41,133 bases of DNA from WHSO01 sp050485485 (GTDB lineage: Bacteria > Pseudomonadota > Alphaproteobacteria > SMXQ01). The notes under the pieces were generated by a model. It did not search any database. It was not told the DNA's origin and saw only the letters and a list, made by a program, of their open reading frames with translations. This document shows, piece after piece, positions 25,602 to 33,704 of the stretch. The translations under genes were made by a program, and so were the position numbers. The DNA lies in contig JBJHBM010000020.1 of assembly GCA_050485485.1 (NCBI GenBank), forward strand, positions 1-41,133, given 5' to 3'. Positions within the stretch are counted from its first letter, which is position 1, and every line of letters starts with the position of its first letter.

Positions 25602-26348
25602 ATGGGCGGTCACGTCATCAGGGGCGACAAGTACGGCTGGCGCGCGCGCATCGGCTACACCTCGCCGCCGCTCACCAGCGAGGTGTTCCCTTATGAATTC
25701 TACAAGGTGGTGCCCGACGGCGTATCGCTGGTCATCACCACGCTCGCGATCACCGTGCGCTCCGAAAGCGAGGTGAGCCAGAGCTACGACATCTCCATGA
25801 AGGCGGCCGAGCAGATGGCCGAGGCCGGCTGCAGTTCCGTCGTCCTCGGCGGCGTGCCGATCAACCTCGCGCGCGGCGCGGCCAACGCGGATGCCATCGT
25901 CAAGGAGCTTGAAGAAAAGCTCGGCATTCCCGTCGCGACGTCCGCTTCCGCGCAGAAGGAGTCCTTCAGGCTGCTCGGCTGCAGGAATCTGGTGGTGGCG
26001 CACCCCTACAAGGACGAGGACAACCACCGTTTCGATGACTACGCCCAGAAGTTCGGCGCGAAAGTGCTGGGCACGCGCGCCTGGGGCTCGCCCTTCAACC
26101 GCATCGGCGGCATTCCCGACGATGCCGCGCTCAAGATGGCGCGCGAACTGATGAAGGCGCATCCCGACGCCGATACCATCATGTTTCCGTCGCCGCATTG
26201 GCCGGTGATCGGCGCCATCGAGCCGCTGGAGCAGGAGTTCGGCGTGACCGTCATGTCCTCGATCCAGGCGATCCTGTGGCAGGCGCTTCGGCTCGCCGGG
26301 ATCGACGACCGCATCCCCGGCATGGGCCGCCTGTTCCGCGACTTCTGA
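25602..26348 (+). CDS. Asp/Glu racemase - arylmalonate decarboxylase - maleate isomerase superfamily protein, paralogue 1
   Basis: 248 residues. The cluster-specific N-terminus is RARIGYTSPPLTSEVFPYEF, followed by VPDGVSLVITTLAI. The first active-site loop reads VVLGGVPIN (Gly83-Gly84), so no cysteine is present there. The second loop, FPSPHWPVIGAIEPLE, has Ser197 where AMDase and racemases have the catalytic Cys. The C-terminal part, GVTVMSSIQAILWQALRLAG, is standard for the fold. GGGAGGGGGAG precedes the ATG. Loss of both cysteines means neither known racemase nor AMDase chemistry can be assumed. It is followed after 32 bases by paralogue 2. Confidence 0.85.
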   Translation: MGGHVIRGDKYGWRARIGYTSPPLTSEVFPYEFYKVVPDGVSLVITTLAITVRSESEVSQSYDISMKAAEQMAEAGCSSVVLGGVPINLARGAANADAIVKELEEKLGIPVATSASAQKESFRLLGCRNLVVAHPYKDEDNHRFDDYAQKFGAKVLGTRAWGSPFNRIGGIPDDAALKMARELMKAHPDADTIMFPSPHWPVIGAIEPLEQEFGVTVMSSIQAILWQALRLAGIDDRIPGMGRLFRDF

Positions 26349-26380
26349 GAAGAGACAAAGGCAAGGAAAGAACCGCCACC

Positions 26381-27106
26381 ATGTACGGCCACCGCGCACG
26401 CATCGGCTACTGCTCGCCGCCCTTCGTCACCGAGGTCTTCGCCTACGAGTTCTACAAGATGGTCCCCGACGGTGTGACCTTGATGATCACGACGCTCGAG
26501 GTCGGTAACGAATATACCAAGCAGGCCTTCGACGGCAGCTACGACCGCAGCCTCGCCGCGGCGCGCGCGATGGCGGAGGCGGGTGCGGACGTGGTGGTGC
26601 TGGGCGGCAACCCGGTCAACCAGTCGCTCGGCATCGAAAACCTGCCGAAGATCTGCGACGATCTTGCGCGCGAGATCGGGACGAAGGTCGTGGCTTCGAC
26701 GCTCGCCCAGAAGGAGGCGATGGAAAAGCTCGGCGTGCGCAAGGTCGCAACTGCGCACATGGCCGGGCCCCACCACGTCGAGCGCCACCACGAGCAGATG
26801 CGCAACATGGGCTTCGAATCGGTGGGCGTGCTGTCGCCCGAGCGCTATCCCCTGATGCACTACGGCAAGGTGCCGGAGACGCGCGCCCTCGAGCTCGCCC
26901 GCGAGCTCAAGCGCCGCTGGCCGGAGACCGACTGCGTCCATTTCGCTTCCGCCCACTGGCCGACCGCCTTCGCCATCGAGCCGGTGGAGCGCGAGCTCGG
27001 CGTCGCGGTGATGACGTCCCAGCAGGCGATTTTATGGAAAGCGCTGCGCACGGCGGGCGTGACCGAGCCGATCGAGGGCTTCGGCCGTCTGTTCCGCGAA
27101 TTCTGA
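26381..27106 (+). CDS. Asp/Glu racemase - arylmalonate decarboxylase - maleate isomerase superfamily protein, paralogue 2
   Basis: 241 residues, clearly related along its length to the gene before it (GHRARIGYCSPPFVTEVFAY; VPDGVTLMITTLEV). The first loop VVLGGNPVNQ has glycines at 75-76. The second loop FASAHWPTAFAIEPVE has Ser190 at the usual Cys position. It has a His-rich insert, HMAGPHHVERHHEQM at 126-140, that the other two paralogues lack in this form. AAGGAAAG lies about 10 bases upstream of the ATG. It ends 9 bases before the hydrolase, suggesting one operon. Confidence 0.85.
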   Translation: MYGHRARIGYCSPPFVTEVFAYEFYKMVPDGVTLMITTLEVGNEYTKQAFDGSYDRSLAAARAMAEAGADVVVLGGNPVNQSLGIENLPKICDDLAREIGTKVVASTLAQKEAMEKLGVRKVATAHMAGPHHVERHHEQMRNMGFESVGVLSPERYPLMHYGKVPETRALELARELKRRWPETDCVHFASAHWPTAFAIEPVERELGVAVMTSQQAILWKALRTAGVTEPIEGFGRLFREF

Positions 27107-27115
27107 GGTGCCGCC

Positions 27116-27916
27116 ATGCCCGTCAGCCATGCCAATGGGGTTGCGATCCACTACGAGACGGCGGGCATGGGCCCGGCGTTGGTGATGATCCACGCGATCC
27201 CCTTCGACCATACGCTGTGGCTCTACCAGATGGCGCACTTCTCCACCTGGTTCCGGGTGATCGCGGTGGACCTGCGCGGCTTCGGCCGTTCCCAGAAGGT
27301 GACGGCGCCCTACACGTTCGAGGACATGGCCGCCGACGTGCTCGGCGTCATGGGCGACGAGGGCGTGGACCGCGCCGTCGTCATGGGCTGCTCCATCGGC
27401 TCCAAGCTCGCCTTGCTATTGGGCGGCATGCACCCGGAACGGTTTTCGGCCGTGATCCAGGTCGGCGGCAATTCCGGCCCGCAGGACTTCGAACGCCGTA
27501 TCAAGGGCTACCTGGGCGAGCCGTTCTCGCCCTACCGGCGCGCGCACCTGCGCTACGGCAACCGCGAAGGCTTCGGCGACGAGCCGCTCGGGCGCTATTT
27601 CCACGACATGTTCTCGGAGCGCGACGGCTGGCACGACCCCGCCGCCATCGCTGCCGTGTTCCGCGCGCTGTCGGCGGGCGATGCCCGGCCCTATCTCGCC
27701 GATTACGGGCCGCCCACGCTGATCGTGAACGGGGAGTTCGACGGCGCGCGCCCGCGCGGGGAGGAGACGGCGCGGCTGATTTCCGGCGCGCGCCATCGCG
27801 TGCTCACCGGCGCCGGCCATGCCTGCATGATCGAGGACCCGGCCGGGTTCGACGCGCTGGTGATCGAGTTTCTGCGGGACCACGGGCTCATGCCCGAAGC
27901 CCCCACCATGCCCTGA
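27116..27916 (+). CDS. Alpha/beta hydrolase inside the racemase-like cluster
   Basis: 266 residues. Motifs are MIHAIPFDHTLW at the oxyanion region, VIAVDLRGFGRS, the nucleophile elbow MGCSIGSKL, the acid in VNGEFDGARP and the His in TGAGHACMIEDP. It resembles enol-lactonases and carbon-carbon hydrolases. GAGGTG precedes the ATG at 27116. Its place between two superfamily paralogues, 9 bases after one and 22 before the next, implies a shared pathway, perhaps hydrolysis of an ester, lactone or diketone before or after the racemase-fold step. The substrate is unknown. It is not closely similar to the hydrolase at 22925. Confidence 0.82.
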   Translation: MPVSHANGVAIHYETAGMGPALVMIHAIPFDHTLWLYQMAHFSTWFRVIAVDLRGFGRSQKVTAPYTFEDMAADVLGVMGDEGVDRAVVMGCSIGSKLALLLGGMHPERFSAVIQVGGNSGPQDFERRIKGYLGEPFSPYRRAHLRYGNREGFGDEPLGRYFHDMFSERDGWHDPAAIAAVFRALSAGDARPYLADYGPPTLIVNGEFDGARPRGEETARLISGARHRVLTGAGHACMIEDPAGFDALVIEFLRDHGLMPEAPTMP

Positions 27917-27938
27917 GCGCCCAAGTACGGAGATCGCC

Positions 27939-28664
27939 ATGCCCATCTACGGCCACCGCGCCCGCATCGGCTATACCTCGCCACCCGCTGCGACCGAGGT
28001 GTTTCCTTACGAGTTCTACAAGATCGTGCCGGACGGCGTGACGCTGGTGGTCCACACCCTGCCGCTGGTCGAGCGCAACAGCGAGGAGGTGGACCGCTCC
28101 TACGAGGCGAGCTTGCGCGCGGCGCACGTCATGGCGCGCGCGGGCGTGGACATCCTGTGCTTCGGGGGGCTTCCGATCAACGTGAGCCGGGGCTTCGCCA
28201 ACGTCGATGACCTGATCGCCGCTACCGAGAAGGACGTCGGGATTCCCGTCACCACTTCGTTCTCCGCCCAGCGCGCGGCGTTCCGCACGCTCGGCGGGCG
28301 CAAGGCCGGGATCGTCCATCCCTACGACGAATCCCACGACGCGCGCCACATGGACTACATCCGCGAGTTCGGGCTCGAGCCGGCAGGCTGCGTCGGGCTC
28401 GGCGCGAAGTTCGTGGAGCTCGGCAAGGTGCCGGAGGAGCGCGCCGTGGAGCAGGGCCGTGCGCTCAAGGCGAAATATCCCGACATCGACACGGTCTATT
28501 TCTCCTGCCCGCATTACGCGATGATCGGCGCCATCGACGTGCTCGAGCGCGAGCTCGGCGTGACCGTGATCCAGCCGCTCCAGTCGATCGTATGGGAAAC
28601 GTTGCGGCGCTGCGGCGTGAACGACCGCATCGAAGGTTATGGCCGGTTGCTGCGCGATTTCTGA
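27939..28664 (+). CDS. Asp/Glu racemase - arylmalonate decarboxylase - maleate isomerase superfamily protein, paralogue 3
   Basis: 241 residues (GHRARIGYTSPPAATEVFPY; VPDGVTLVVHTLPL). The first loop is LCFGGLPIN with glycines at 76-77 and no Cys in the nucleophile position. The second loop, YFSCPHYAMIGAIDVLE, keeps Cys190. One cysteine in the C-terminal loop plus Gly in the N-terminal loop is the pattern of arylmalonate decarboxylase (Gly74/Cys188), so this copy is the best candidate for an active decarboxylase or isomerase. GGAG lies before the ATG. It is the last gene of the cluster and a strong hairpin follows. Confidence 0.87.
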   Translation: MPIYGHRARIGYTSPPAATEVFPYEFYKIVPDGVTLVVHTLPLVERNSEEVDRSYEASLRAAHVMARAGVDILCFGGLPINVSRGFANVDDLIAATEKDVGIPVTTSFSAQRAAFRTLGGRKAGIVHPYDESHDARHMDYIREFGLEPAGCVGLGAKFVELGKVPEERAVEQGRALKAKYPDIDTVYFSCPHYAMIGAIDVLERELGVTVIQPLQSIVWETLRRCGVNDRIEGYGRLLRDF

Positions 28665-28683
28665 AGCGCGCGCGGAAAAATCG

Positions 28684-28712
28684 AGGGCCGGGGGTCGCCC
28701 CCCGGCCCTGTT
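28684..28712 (+). terminator. Terminator of the racemase-like cluster
   Basis: AGGGCCGGGGG (28684-28694) and CCCCCGGCCCT (28699-28709) form a perfect 11-bp stem with loop TCGC, 20 bases after the last stop. The T-tract is short (GTT). Confidence 0.7.
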
Positions 28713-28746
28713 GCGCGCTACAGGTACGATCTTACGGAAGGATGAC

Positions 28747-28980
28747 TCAGCCGGGGCTTCTCTTGGCGAACAGCCACAGGATGATCGCAATGGCGATCAG
28801 GCCGACCAGGCCGTTGTTGCCGAGTGCCTGGATGAGCGCGAGAAGGTTACCGACCACGTCGCCGATGAACGCGACCTTCGGTCCGATCAGGACCTGGACC
28901 ACGATGCCAAGGGCGACAAGAAGAAGACCGACTTCGACGATCTGGCCGAGCCAGCCTTTTACTTTGTCAAGGAATGTCAT
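28747..28980 (-). CDS. Small two-helix membrane protein of unknown function
   Basis: 77 residues: a short basic amphipathic start (MTFLDKVKGWLGQI), a hydrophobic helix at about 16-40 (VEVGLLLVALGIVVQVLIG), a VAFIGDVVGNLLALIQALGNN middle section, and a second helix LVGLIAIAIILWLF before a basic tail AKRSPG. GGAGGGGG lies just before the ATG at 28980, which supports a real gene. I do not recognise the family; a holin-like or membrane-accessory role is only a guess. It is convergent with the racemase-like cluster. Confidence 0.7.
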   Translation of the reverse strand: MTFLDKVKGWLGQIVEVGLLLVALGIVVQVLIGPKVAFIGDVVGNLLALIQALGNNGLVGLIAIAIILWLFAKRSPG

Positions 28981-29029
28981 CCATCCCCCTCCTTCGTGTA
29001 TCTTCCTCCCGGTCGCCGCTGTTTTTATC

Positions 29030-29077
29030 GGGTGGTCCGTGGCGGCCGTGGGGTGGAAGATTTTTTCCGGACCACCC
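29030..29077. repeat. 10-bp inverted repeat in AT-rich divergent intergenic region
   Basis: GGGTGGTCCG (29030-29039) and CGGACCACCC (29068-29077) are exact complements 28 bases apart. They lie in the 274-base gap between the small membrane protein (leftward) and the cyclodeaminase gene (rightward), and would fold in the leader of the former. Further right, 29100-29160 is markedly AT-rich with a TTGTCA repeated 17 bases apart (29134 and 29150) and is the likely promoter region for one or both genes. Confidence 0.5.
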
Positions 29078-29254
29078 CCGGTGGACCCATAACTTGTAGG
29101 TCCAATTGAGAAGGCCACTATATCTCGTGTTTCTTGTCAACATTATTTTGTCATATATGCGCCCCGGCGAAATCGGCGGGGACGACGCCAAGTAACCGCC
29201 TCAAGTAAACGGGCCCGCCGGCAAGGCGGCGCGGACCAGGGAAGGAGCCGACCC

Positions 29255-30352
29255 ATGACCGTGATCATCACCGACGACGACGTTGCGCGGCATCTCCCGA
29301 TGGCCGATTGCATCGCAGCGATGGAGACCGCATTCCGCGACTTCGCCGCGGGCGACGCGGTCAATCTGCCGCGCGCCCGCTATCAGGCGCGCCATCCCGA
29401 TCCGGAGCGCCGCTATTTCGCCAATGTCCATGTCGGCGCGGTCCCGTCGGCGGGGCTCGCCTGCGTGCGCGCGGGCTCGCAGATCATCAAGCCGCCGTCG
29501 CCCACCAACAACCGCCGCCTCTACGAGAACCCTCGTCCGTTCAACTGGGGCATCGTGATCCTGTTCGACATCGAGACGGCGGAGCCGCTCGCCCTCATGC
29601 ACGAGTTCCAGCTCTCCGGGATGCGCGTCGGCGCCACCACCGGACTCGCGGTGGACCGCATCGCGCCGGCCGGCGCGAAGACGCTTGGCCTGTTCGGCAC
29701 CGGCAAGCAGGCCGGTGCGGCGTTCGATGCGATCTCGCTGGTGCGCGACCTCGAGCGCGTCGTGGTGTTCAGCCCCAACGAAGCGCACCGCGCCGATTTC
29801 GTCGCCGAGAAGCAGCGCCAGGCGGGCGGCAAGGTCGAGGTGGTCGCGGCCGCGACGCCGCGCGCGGCCGTCGCCGGGATGGACGTGGTATGTTGCTGCA
29901 CCACGGCGATGGAGCCGGTTTTCGACGGCGATTGGCTCTCGGACGGCCAGCTGGTGGTATCGATCGCCAACTCGGACGCCACCAACAAGAAGCGCACCGA
30001 GGTGGACGAGGAGACCTACCGCCGGGCACGCACCATCGTCGTCAACGACTGGGAGAGCGTGATCGACAACGACCAGACCGAGCTCCTGGAGCCGCTCGAG
30101 GCGGGCCTCATCGTGCGCGGCCAGATCGTGGAGCTCGGCGACATCGTCGCAGGCAAGGTCGAGGTCCATTCGGGCGGGGAGGGGATCGTCTACTTCAAGA
30201 ACAACTCGGGCCTCGCCATCCAGTTCGCGGCGGCCGGGCGGATCGTCTACGACCGGGTGACGGCCGAGGGTACCAACCGCCAGATTCCGACCGAATGGCT
30301 CGGCACCGACCTCGGCGCGCTCTACGAAAAGGGTTTCCGCCCCTCACCGTAA
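29255..30352 (+). CDS. Ornithine cyclodeaminase / mu-crystallin family dehydrogenase
   Basis: 365 residues. The family fold shows in RYFANVHVGAVPSAGLACVRAGSQ split over the substrate region, the LMHEFQLSGMRVGATTGLA helix, the NAD-binding loop LGLFGTGKQAG at about 144-154, MDVVCCCTTAMEPVFDGDWL and the VVVSIANSDA-type strand. Members include ornithine cyclodeaminase, alanine dehydrogenase and ketimine reductases, so the reaction cannot be named; conserved Arg and Lys positions of the substrate site seem present. GAAGGAG lies 8 bases before the ATG. It runs toward an MFS gene 72 bases away. Confidence 0.88.
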   Translation: MTVIITDDDVARHLPMADCIAAMETAFRDFAAGDAVNLPRARYQARHPDPERRYFANVHVGAVPSAGLACVRAGSQIIKPPSPTNNRRLYENPRPFNWGIVILFDIETAEPLALMHEFQLSGMRVGATTGLAVDRIAPAGAKTLGLFGTGKQAGAAFDAISLVRDLERVVVFSPNEAHRADFVAEKQRQAGGKVEVVAAATPRAAVAGMDVVCCCTTAMEPVFDGDWLSDGQLVVSIANSDATNKKRTEVDEETYRRARTIVVNDWESVIDNDQTELLEPLEAGLIVRGQIVELGDIVAGKVEVHSGGEGIVYFKNNSGLAIQFAAAGRIVYDRVTAEGTNRQIPTEWLGTDLGALYEKGFRPSP

Positions 30353-30424
30353 CGTTTTTTTCCTGAAGAACCCCGCTTTCCGCTATAACCCTCGGCGCCC
30401 AAGCGCCCGGGAGCCGCACCTTCC

Positions 30425-31699
30425 ATGGCCAGTCTCGCCACGTTCCGCCAGGTTCTGTCGAACCGCAACTATCGGTACTATCTCGGCGGTAACCTGGTCT
30501 CGACCTCCGGCAACTGGGTGCAGCGGGTGGCGATGGGCTGGCTCACGTGGGAGCTGACCAACTCCGCCGCCTGGCTCGGCATCATCGCCTTCGCCGACCT
30601 GTTCCCGACCTTCCTGATCGGCCTGTTCGCAGGCACGCTGGTGGACCGCACCGATTCTATGAAGATGCTGCGGATTACGCAGGCGCTCTCGCTCGCGCAG
30701 GCGTCCGCGCTCACCGCGGTGGTGATGACCGGGATCGTGGACGAGTGGTGGTTGCTCGCCTTCGCGCTCGCGCGCGGGGTTATCATCGCGTTCAACCGCC
30801 CGGCGCGCCTGACTACGGTCTATTACGTGGTGGGGCGCGAGCACCTGCCGCCCGCCATCGCCATCAACTCGATGGTGTTCAATTCCTCGCGCTTCATCGG
30901 GCCCGCGCTCGGCGGGGGGATCACGGCGGCGTTCGGCGTGGGCTGGGCGTTCGCCTACAACGCGCTCACCTACGTCGTGTTCCTGCTCGCGCTGCTCGCG
31001 ATCCGCATCCCGCCCGCCCGCATCGAGGGCAAGCCGCGCGGCGGCATGCTGTCGGATACCTGGGCGGGGGTGCGCTACGCGCTGGGCCAGCCCGGCATCG
31101 CTTTCCTGCTGATCGTGATGCTGCTCGATTCACTGTTCGTGCGGCCGTTCATCGACCTGCTGCCGGGCTTCGCCGATCGCGTGTTCGGCCGCGGCGTGGA
31201 CGCCTATTCGACCATGCTGGCGTTGCACGGGATCGGCGCCATGATCGGCGGCTACTGGCTCGCGGGCCGGGCCGGCGTGGCGGGCTTCACCCGCTTCACG
31301 GTCTGGAGCCTGCTGGTGCTGGCGGTGTCGCTACTGGTCTTCACCGGCCTGCCCTACTACTGGGAGGTGGCGCTGCCGGTCATGCTGATCACGGGCGCCG
31401 CCTTCGTGGTCCAAGGCGTCGCCATCCAGACCCTGCTCCAGACCTCGGTGGAGCCCGCCATGCGCGGGCGCATCATGGGCATCTACGGCGTGGTGGCGCG
31501 CGGCGGCCCCGCCGCCGGGGCGCTGATCATGGGCGGGCTGTCGGAGTATTTCGGCCTGCCGGCGCCGGTGGCGGGCGGCGCCGTGCTGTGCCTGGTGCTG
31601 TGGCTGTGGGCGCGCACCCGCCAGTCGGCGATGGCCGCCGAGCTTGAGCACGATCCCGATCCGGCGGTCCTGCAGCGCCGGCGCCTCGGCGACGGCTGA
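30425..31699 (+). CDS. MFS transporter (EntS/MFS_3-like exporter)
   Basis: 424 residues with about 12 hydrophobic segments. The N-terminal RNYRYYLGGNLVSTSGNWVQRVAMGWL and the next LVDRTDSMKMLRITQ loop match MFS_3 exporters, as do FNRPARLTTVYYVV and NSSRFIGPALGG in the first half. These relatives often export siderophores or drugs. The substrate is unknown. It lies 134 bases upstream of a GntR regulator on the same strand and 72 bases after a cyclodeaminase-family gene, which may supply or use a related compound. Confidence 0.92.
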   Translation: MASLATFRQVLSNRNYRYYLGGNLVSTSGNWVQRVAMGWLTWELTNSAAWLGIIAFADLFPTFLIGLFAGTLVDRTDSMKMLRITQALSLAQASALTAVVMTGIVDEWWLLAFALARGVIIAFNRPARLTTVYYVVGREHLPPAIAINSMVFNSSRFIGPALGGGITAAFGVGWAFAYNALTYVVFLLALLAIRIPPARIEGKPRGGMLSDTWAGVRYALGQPGIAFLLIVMLLDSLFVRPFIDLLPGFADRVFGRGVDAYSTMLALHGIGAMIGGYWLAGRAGVAGFTRFTVWSLLVLAVSLLVFTGLPYYWEVALPVMLITGAAFVVQGVAIQTLLQTSVEPAMRGRIMGIYGVVARGGPAAGALIMGGLSEYFGLPAPVAGGAVLCLVLWLWARTRQSAMAAELEHDPDPAVLQRRRLGDG

Positions 31700-31723
31700 C
31701 ACGCGCGCCGCTTCCGGTTGCGC

Positions 31724-31766
31724 TTGAAAGGCGCCGGACGCGGGCGATATAATTGGTAAAATTTAC
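31724..31766 (+). promoter_or_regulatory. Promoter and operator-like palindrome of the GntR gene
   Basis: TTGAAA (31724-31729), 18 bases, TATAAT (31748-31753). Just downstream GTAAAATTTAC (31756-31766) is a perfect 5-1-5 palindrome near the expected start of transcription. HutC-subfamily GntR proteins bind GT-rich/AC-ended palindromes, so self-repression is likely. Confidence 0.7.
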
Positions 31767-31833
31767 AGGTGAAATGATCGTCAACGGGCGGACTGGGGAG
31801 GCCGCCCCGCAGTCTTGCCGGATTGGCCCGTAG

Positions 31834-32568
31834 ATGACGGAATCGCAGCAGGGACCGGGGTTCCATCCTCTCTATCTGCAGGTCAAGGAGCTGCTGATCC
31901 AGCGCGTCCTGTCGGGCGACTGGAAGCCCGGCGAGGCCCTGCCGAGCGAGATGAAGCTCGCCACCGAATACCAGGTCAGCCAGGGCACGGTCCGCAAGGC
32001 GTTGGAGGAAATGGCGGCCGAGCATCTGGTGGTTCGCCATCAGGGCAAGGGCACCTTCGTTTCCGGCCGCGAGAGCGAGACCCCCGTCCATTTCTTCTCC
32101 ATCGTCACCATCGACAACCGCCCCGTATCGCTGGGCGCGCCCACGGTGTTCGACTACACCGTGGAGCCCGCCCGCGGGCGCGACTGCGTGGACCTGCAGA
32201 TCGAGGAGGGCGCACCGGTCTACCGCATCTTCCGGGTGCGCCCGCTGGACGGGCGCCCGGCGCTGATCGAGCGCATCGTGATGTCGGCGCAGCGCTTCCG
32301 CGGCCTGCCGGAGCTGCTGCAGACGTCGGCGCGCATGAACTCCTACCTGATCATGGAACAGGATTTCGGCGTGCTGGTGGTGCGTGCGGAGGAATGGGTG
32401 GACGCGGTGTCCGCGACCTCGCGCGACGCCCAGGAGGTGGGCGTGCCCGAGGGCAGCCCGCTGCTGCGCATCTCGCGCGTCGCCTACGCCCTCGACGGAC
32501 GGCCCGCCGAGGCGCGCCGCATGCGCTTTCCCACCGACCGGTTTCGCTACCGCAACACCCTGCGCTGA
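31834..32568 (+). CDS. GntR-family transcription regulator, HutC subfamily (UTRA domain)
   Basis: 244 residues. The winged helix-turn-helix covers about 12-78 (GDWKPGEALPSEMKLATEYQ split by the HTH, VSQGTVRKALEEMAAEHLVV, then the wing RHQGKGTFVSG). The UTRA effector domain follows, with VYRIFRVRPLDGRPALIERI and the closing LDGRPAEARRMRFPTDRFRY. Effectors for this subfamily are small organic acids, sugars or amino acid breakdown products. It may control the MFS gene upstream, the racemase-like cluster, or itself; only self-control has a visible site. The start is ATG at 31834. Confidence 0.93.
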   Translation: MTESQQGPGFHPLYLQVKELLIQRVLSGDWKPGEALPSEMKLATEYQVSQGTVRKALEEMAAEHLVVRHQGKGTFVSGRESETPVHFFSIVTIDNRPVSLGAPTVFDYTVEPARGRDCVDLQIEEGAPVYRIFRVRPLDGRPALIERIVMSAQRFRGLPELLQTSARMNSYLIMEQDFGVLVVRAEEWVDAVSATSRDAQEVGVPEGSPLLRISRVAYALDGRPAEARRMRFPTDRFRYRNTLR

Positions 32569-32587
32569 GCCCGGCCCGCCGCCCGGC

Positions 32588-33700
32588 CTAGTTGCTGGGC
32601 GTTCCCGCGTCCTTGCCGTCCTTGGCGGCTTCCTTGGGCTGGGTCAGGGTCGCCATGGTCTGGCGGATGTTCTTGCTCTCGAACTCGTTGAGCATGTAGG
32701 CCCAGCCCGCCGCGACGCCGTTGATCCTGGCAACCTCGGCCGCGACCTTTTCGCCGTCCACCTTGGCGGAGTCCTTGGGCTCGGGATCGGGACGCGCCCG
32801 GATCGCGACCCACACCGCGCCGTCCCGCTCGGCCGCCCATTCCTCGACGATCAGCCCGTCGAAGGTGACGTGGCGCCGCCTGGGATCACCCTCGTAGGCG
32901 AGCCCCAGCTCGGACATGGGCGCCACCTCCTCGAAGGCCAGGGTCTGGATCGCGCGGGCGATGTCCTCGGCGCCGAAGATCTCGACCAGTTCGTGGGTCT
33001 CCGGCATCCCTTCCACGGTGAAGTCGCGCTCGTCCTCGCTGTTCTTGAAGATGCGCAGCGGCTTCTCGCCCGGCACCCGCAGCACGGTCTCGCGGATGCG
33101 CGGCAGGTCGACCTCGAGCGCCACCTGGTTGAGCCAGCCCACTTGCTGATCGGGCACCGGCACCTTGCCGTGGGCGAGCCACGCGCGCTCCTCGTCGGGG
33201 CGCCGCACATAGACGTCGCCGAGGCCGAGGAACGTCCCCTTGTCGAGCCCGACGATCAGCTCCGCCATCTTCTGGCCGCGCGCGTCGAACAGCTCCACCA
33301 GCGCGCCCCGGGCGTCCTTCCCGTTGGGCCCGGTAGGATCGTCCACGTGGATGCGGGGGTAGAGGTCGGGCCGCGCGGTCTTGGGCTCGACCAGGCGCAG
33401 CTGCGCCATGCCGGCCGCGACCGCGCGCACGATCTCGATCGGCGCAGGGTAGCCGGCGCGCTCCTTGAGCGACCAGGCGAGCCCGCCTTCCGCCTCGCGG
33501 CTTTCGAGCGTGGAGGTGAACTGGCCGCGCGTCACCACGATGCGGCGCACGTCGTTGACGCGGTCCGCGAGGCCGGGGAAGGCCAGCACGCCCTCGCCGC
33601 GCGCGACGCCGGCGATGTCGCGCGACATGGTCACCCACACCGCGGCTGCTGCTGCGGCGAGGGTGACGACCAGAAGGACGACGAAGGACCTGAGCGTCAT
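32588..33700 (-). CDS. DUF4340 domain-containing protein of a Gld-type ABC operon
   Basis: 370 residues. A single N-terminal membrane helix (about 5-24) anchors a large periplasmic region that shows the repeated-beta DUF4340 pattern: VRRIVVTRGQFTSTLE, LVEPKTARPDLYPRI, LIVGLDKGTFLGLGDVYVRR and VGWLNQVALEVDLPRIRETV. DUF4340 genes commonly end operons with GldG-like proteins; the biochemical role is unknown. It starts 4 bases after the GldG-like stop. The C-terminus is a Lys/Asp-rich tail, probably disordered. Confidence 0.85.
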   Translation of the reverse strand: MTLRSFVVLLVVTLAAAAAAVWVTMSRDIAGVARGEGVLAFPGLADRVNDVRRIVVTRGQFTSTLESREAEGGLAWSLKERAGYPAPIEIVRAVAAGMAQLRLVEPKTARPDLYPRIHVDDPTGPNGKDARGALVELFDARGQKMAELIVGLDKGTFLGLGDVYVRRPDEERAWLAHGKVPVPDQQVGWLNQVALEVDLPRIRETVLRVPGEKPLRIFKNSEDERDFTVEGMPETHELVEIFGAEDIARAIQTLAFEEVAPMSELGLAYEGDPRRRHVTFDGLIVEEWAAERDGAVWVAIRARPDPEPKDSAKVDGEKVAAEVARINGVAAGWAYMLNEFESKNIRQTMATLTQPKEAAKDGKDAGTPSN

Positions 33701-33704
33701 CGGA

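Noticed and set aside
28684..28712. Reading the hairpin as a riboswitch for the following gene
   Set aside because: It directly follows the last gene of a cluster and the next gene is on the opposite strand, so a terminator is the simpler view.
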